From: JBHIEE01 sp046760445
Lineage (GTDB): Bacteria > Acidobacteriota > Aminicenantia > JdFR-78
Assembly (NCBI GenBank): GCA_046760445.1
Contig: JBHIEE010000058.1
Span: 1 to 17,587 of the forward strand
DNA length: 17,587 bases
Reading direction: 5' to 3'
Part shown: positions 14,880 through 17,587 of the stretch, piece by piece
Numbering within the stretch: position 1 is the stretch's first letter
Layout of the letters: each line of letters opens with the position of its first letter
The notes under the pieces: model-generated
Told to the model about the DNA's origin: nothing
The model's input: the letters and a program-made list of their open reading frames with translations, nothing else
The model's database searches: none
Position numbers and translations under genes: made by a program

Positions 14880-15953
14880 TTATTTATTTGTTAATTTCAT
14901 CGTGGAAGCAACCTCTTCTCTTTTTTCAATATCTGTTTTTATTTCTAACTTCCACCCAATAAGCTTGGAAGCTAATCTTACATTGTATCCTTTCTTCCCA
15001 ATGGCTAAAGACAACTGATCTTGGGGAACGATTACCTCTAAAATTTTTTCTCGCTCATCCAGAATTGACACCTTGGTTATCTTGGCTGGACTTAAAGCAG
15101 ATTTGACAAATGTCAAAGGATTGTCCACCCATTCAATAACATCTATCCTTTCCCCTTTAAGCTCTTTAGTAATAGATAAAATACGATTACCCTTCATTCC
15201 AATACAAGCACCTATTGGGTCAACATCTTTTTCTTTTGTGTAGACAGCTACTTTTGCTCTTTCTCCAGGTTGCCGAGCAACCCCTTTTATTTCTACTATT
15301 CCATCAGACACTTCTGGAACTTCTAATTCTAATAATTTAACCAAAAAACTAGGGTCAGTTCTTGAAACTACAATTTGAGGTCCTTTAGCCTCCCTCAAAA
15401 CCCGAACAATAATAGCTTTCACTCTATCCCCTCTTTGATAAACCTCATTTTGGGGTTGTTCCCGAGATGGTAAGATAGCTTCAGCTTTATTAATGTCCAA
15501 AATAACATTGCCATTTTCAAATCTCCGCACAATTCCGTTTATTATTTCCCCTGCCCTCGAACTAAATTCGGAAAAGATGATTTCCTGCTCCGCATCTCTT
15601 ACTTTTTGAAAGAGAACCTGCTTCGCTGCTTGCGCAGCAATTCTCCCCAGTGTCTCAGATGACAATTTTATTTCAACATACATTCCAATTTTAGCCTTAG
15701 GGTCTATTTTCTTAGCTTTATCTAAAGAAATTTCAGAAGATAAATCTTTCGGTTTTTCCACTACTTTTTTAATAACAAATACTTTTAACTCATCCTTTTC
15801 AGGATTAAAAACTGCATTAATCTTTTCATCTTTTCCAAAATACTTGGAAGAAGCAATTACTAATGCTTCTTCAATTGCTTTTATAATAACTACAGGCTCG
15901 ACCCCTCTTTCTCGACTTAACTGTTCAATAGTAGATAATAATTTTCTGGGCAT
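14880..15953 (-). CDS. nusA: Transcription termination/antitermination factor NusA
   Basis: NusA binds RNA polymerase and nascent RNA to modulate pausing, termination and antitermination. From the chosen start it has 357 residues. The RNAP-binding N-terminal domain (about 1-130, IEQLSRERGVEPVVIIKAIEEAL) is followed by an S1 domain (about 133-200) and two KH domains. KH1 has DPIGACIGMKGNRI, and KH2 has VPQDQLSLAIGKKGYNVRLA. It lacks the C-terminal acidic repeats of the Escherichia coli protein, as is usual outside Proteobacteria. The frame extends to a GTG at 15962, but that codon lies inside the Shine-Dalgarno AGGTGAG, so the ATG at 15953 is the start. It heads the leftward cluster; no rimP precedes it, an unusual absence. 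Confidence 0.95.
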   Translation of the reverse strand: MPRKLLSTIEQLSRERGVEPVVIIKAIEEALVIASSKYFGKDEKINAVFNPEKDELKVFVIKKVVEKPKDLSSEISLDKAKKIDPKAKIGMYVEIKLSSETLGRIAAQAAKQVLFQKVRDAEQEIIFSEFSSRAGEIINGIVRRFENGNVILDINKAEAILPSREQPQNEVYQRGDRVKAIIVRVLREAKGPQIVVSRTDPSFLVKLLELEVPEVSDGIVEIKGVARQPGERAKVAVYTKEKDVDPIGACIGMKGNRILSITKELKGERIDVIEWVDNPLTFVKSALSPAKITKVSILDEREKILEVIVPQDQLSLAIGKKGYNVRLASKLIGWKLEIKTDIEKREEVASTMKLTNK

Positions 15954-15957
15954 TAAT

Positions 15958-15964
15958 CTCACCT
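15958..15964 (-). promoter_or_regulatory. Shine-Dalgarno that fixes the nusA start
   Basis: AGGTGAG ends 4 bases before the ATG at 15953. The in-frame GTG at 15962-15960, which would give three extra residues, is part of this site and so is not the start. Confidence 0.75.
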
Positions 15965-15999
15965 AACTAAATTGTCATCGGATTTTTTAAGAGAGTGTA

Positions 16000-16028
16000 A
16001 TTATAATTAATAGCCTAATAAAATGCAA
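16000..16028 (-). promoter_or_regulatory. Candidate promoter of the nusA operon
   Basis: On the minus strand TATAAT (16005-16000) is preceded after exactly 17 bases by TTGCAT (16028-16023), a partial -35. A start near 15993 would give a leader of about 40 bases containing the Shine-Dalgarno. It lies in the 210-base divergent region shared with the phosphorylase gene. Confidence 0.45.
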
Positions 16029-16119
16029 GGAAAATGTCTTTATCTTAAAGCTCCAGAAATTTTTGGAACTTGATTCAAAGAAAGTTCTTATAATCATAAT
16101 CCTTATCTAGCATCAGTGG

Positions 16120-16148
16120 TTGACTATTAAAATCAGAGAAGATATTAT
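16120..16148 (+). promoter_or_regulatory. Promoter of the pyrimidine-nucleoside phosphorylase gene
   Basis: TTGACT (16120-16125) and TATTAT (16143-16148) are separated by 17 bases. The start would be near 16155, leaving a leader of about 9 bases with no Shine-Dalgarno before the ATG at 16164, so translation may be near-leaderless. Confidence 0.5.
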
Positions 16149-16163
16149 TAATTAAAATTTAAA

Positions 16164-17465
16164 ATGAACCCGATAGAAATTATCAGAAGAAAAAGAGATG
16201 GTTATAATTTAAGTGCAAGAGAAATAAAATTTTTTATTGATAATTTTCTTAAGGGTAAAATCAGTGACTATCAGATGTCTGCTCTTTTAATGGCTATCTA
16301 TTTCCAGGAAATGAAGGAAGATGAAACTTTCCATTTAACCCAAACAATGCTTGATTCAGGAAAGAAGATTGATCTTTCTAAAATAAATGCTCCTAAAATT
16401 GATAAACACAGTAGTGGTGGAGTGGGAGATAAAATCTCTTTGATATTAGCTCCTTTGATTGCTTCAACAGGGGTAATCGTCCCGATGATCTCTGGTCGAG
16501 CTTTAGGCCATACTGGAGGAACGCTGGATAAATTAGAAGCAATTCCAGGATTTAAGACAAATTTAACTTCCAGCGAATTTATAAATCAACTGGAGAAAAT
16601 TGGTGTAGCAATTATAGGACAAACAGAAGAAATCGCTCCTGCGGATAGAAAAATCTACGCCTTACGGGATGTTACTGCCACAGTGGAAAATATATCTTTA
16701 ATTACGGCCAGTATTTTAAGTAAAAAATTGGCTGAAGGAGTAGAGGGAATTGTTTTTGATGTTAAAGTTGGAAATGGCGCTTTTATGAAAACCAAAAAAG
16801 AAGCTCAAAAACTAGCCAATTCTCTAAATCAAATCTGCCAAAAAATGGGAGTAAAATCACACTCTCTTTTAACGGATATGAATCAACCCCTTGGTCGGGC
16901 AATTGGAAATGCATTAGAAGTAATAGAAGCAATAGAAGTCTTAAAAGGAAATGGTCCTCTTGATGTATTAGAACTCAGTATCAAATTAGGCACAGAAATG
17001 TTAATTATGGGTAGAACAGTCAAAAACAGAATAGAAGGTGAGAAAATTCTCAAAGAAAAGATAGTAACTGGACAGGCATTAAATAAATTTAAAGAGATTA
17101 TTGAAACTCAGGGAGGAAACCCTAAAATAACTGAGGATTATTCTCTCTTTCCTCAGTCTAAATTCAAAAAAATAATAAAAGCTAAAGAATCAGGTTATAT
17201 TAATGAAATTGATACTTTGCAAATAGGACTTCTTGGTGTAGAATTAGGAGCTGGACGCAGGAAAACCTCTGATTCGATAGACTATAGTGTTGGCTTCATC
17301 ATCCATAAAAAAATTGGAGATTGGGTGGAAAAAGGAGAACCGCTTTTAGATATTCATTACAATAAAAATAATATAGATTGGATAGAAAAGAAGTTGAATG
17401 AAGCTTTTATAATTTCAGAAAATCCTCCTGAGTTCTTACCTTTAATAATCCAACGGATGGAATAA
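16164..17465 (+). CDS. pdp: Pyrimidine-nucleoside (thymidine) phosphorylase
   Basis: The 433-residue enzyme splits uridine, thymidine or deoxyuridine with phosphate to base plus (deoxy)ribose-1-phosphate, in nucleoside salvage. The N-terminal helical domain is followed by the phosphate-binding KHSSGGVGDK (81-90) and the family signature SGRALGHTGGTLDKLE (110-125). The conserved FDVKVGNGAFMK stretch and a C-terminal domain with ELGAGRRK follow. The length equals that of Bacillus-type Pdp (433), slightly below E. coli DeoA (440), so the broad-specificity Pdp is favoured over strict thymidine phosphorylase; the AMP phosphorylase branch is longer and less likely. It is divergent from nusA. After the stop the remaining 122 bases are A-rich and show no confident gene start. 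Confidence 0.92.
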   Translation: MNPIEIIRRKRDGYNLSAREIKFFIDNFLKGKISDYQMSALLMAIYFQEMKEDETFHLTQTMLDSGKKIDLSKINAPKIDKHSSGGVGDKISLILAPLIASTGVIVPMISGRALGHTGGTLDKLEAIPGFKTNLTSSEFINQLEKIGVAIIGQTEEIAPADRKIYALRDVTATVENISLITASILSKKLAEGVEGIVFDVKVGNGAFMKTKKEAQKLANSLNQICQKMGVKSHSLLTDMNQPLGRAIGNALEVIEAIEVLKGNGPLDVLELSIKLGTEMLIMGRTVKNRIEGEKILKEKIVTGQALNKFKEIIETQGGNPKITEDYSLFPQSKFKKIIKAKESGYINEIDTLQIGLLGVELGAGRRKTSDSIDYSVGFIIHKKIGDWVEKGEPLLDIHYNKNNIDWIEKKLNEAFIISENPPEFLPLIIQRME

Positions 17466-17587
17466 TAAAAATATAAGAGATAGCGGATAAAAATTTGAAA
17501 TTAGAAAATAGAAAAAAGAAATTGCTCTAAAAATAGACAAATTAGCTGAGAATGTTGAACTTGCAGAAAAAATGGGTGAAAAAGCTT

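Noticed and set aside
17512..17587. Possible start of a next gene at the right edge (frame reading IALKIDKLAENVELAEKMGEKA, or an ATG at 17552 in another frame)
   Set aside because: Two competing frames are open to the edge, neither has a convincing Shine-Dalgarno, and the first has no standard start before 17572; too little sequence to call.

Overview
The window is an AT-rich bacterial chromosome segment from a Gram-negative organism: one exported protein ends like an outer-membrane beta-barrel and another resembles a periplasmic lipoprotein carrier. The gene order nusA-infB-DUF503-rbfA-nrnA-truB, the paired DUF507 genes and the exported-protein types fit an uncultured lineage near Acidobacteria/Aminicenantes or the deltaproteobacterial groups. 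That placement is a guess from family style, not a measurement.

Layout. Bases 1-375 are the 3' end of an unrecognised helical protein. A LolA/LolB-like exported protein follows at 552-1313. It converges on a B12-binding radical SAM protein (1350-2828, minus). A compact insertion sequence with a DDE transposase occupies about 2970-4036, and imperfect terminal inverted repeats can be read at both ends. To its right are three independent plus-strand genes: a stand-alone class I glutamine amidotransferase (4135-4815), a signal peptide/two-PKD/barrel protein (4984-6447) with its own promoter, 5' dyad and terminator, and an RmlD-like sugar reductase (6635-7492).

From 15953 down to 7512 everything reads leftward. 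First comes the transcription/translation cluster nusA, infB, DUF503 (ylxP), rbfA, nrnA and truB. It runs into a sodium-coupled NSS transporter and, 7 bases after that gene's stop, a 31-residue single-membrane-span ORF that resembles the small MetS subunit of MetPS-type NSS transporters. Two tandem overlapping DUF507 genes and an acyl-CoA thioesterase end the run. A pyrimidine-nucleoside phosphorylase (16164-17465, plus) is divergent from nusA and shares a 210-base control region with it.

How it fits together. nusA to truB form a growth-linked information-processing unit: transcription elongation, initiation factor 2, 30S maturation, nanoRNA/pAp turnover and tRNA pseudouridylation. The transporter pair and the DUF507/thioesterase trio look like separate modules appended downstream. 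Genes inside the leftward run often carry good Shine-Dalgarno sites, whereas several genes at the head of transcription units have a -10 box almost touching the ATG and no Shine-Dalgarno, which hints at leaderless or near-leaderless messages. No gene-free stretch exceeds 300 bases. I see no rRNA, tRNA, CRISPR array or obvious defence system. The most interesting item is the overlooked MetS-like microprotein.
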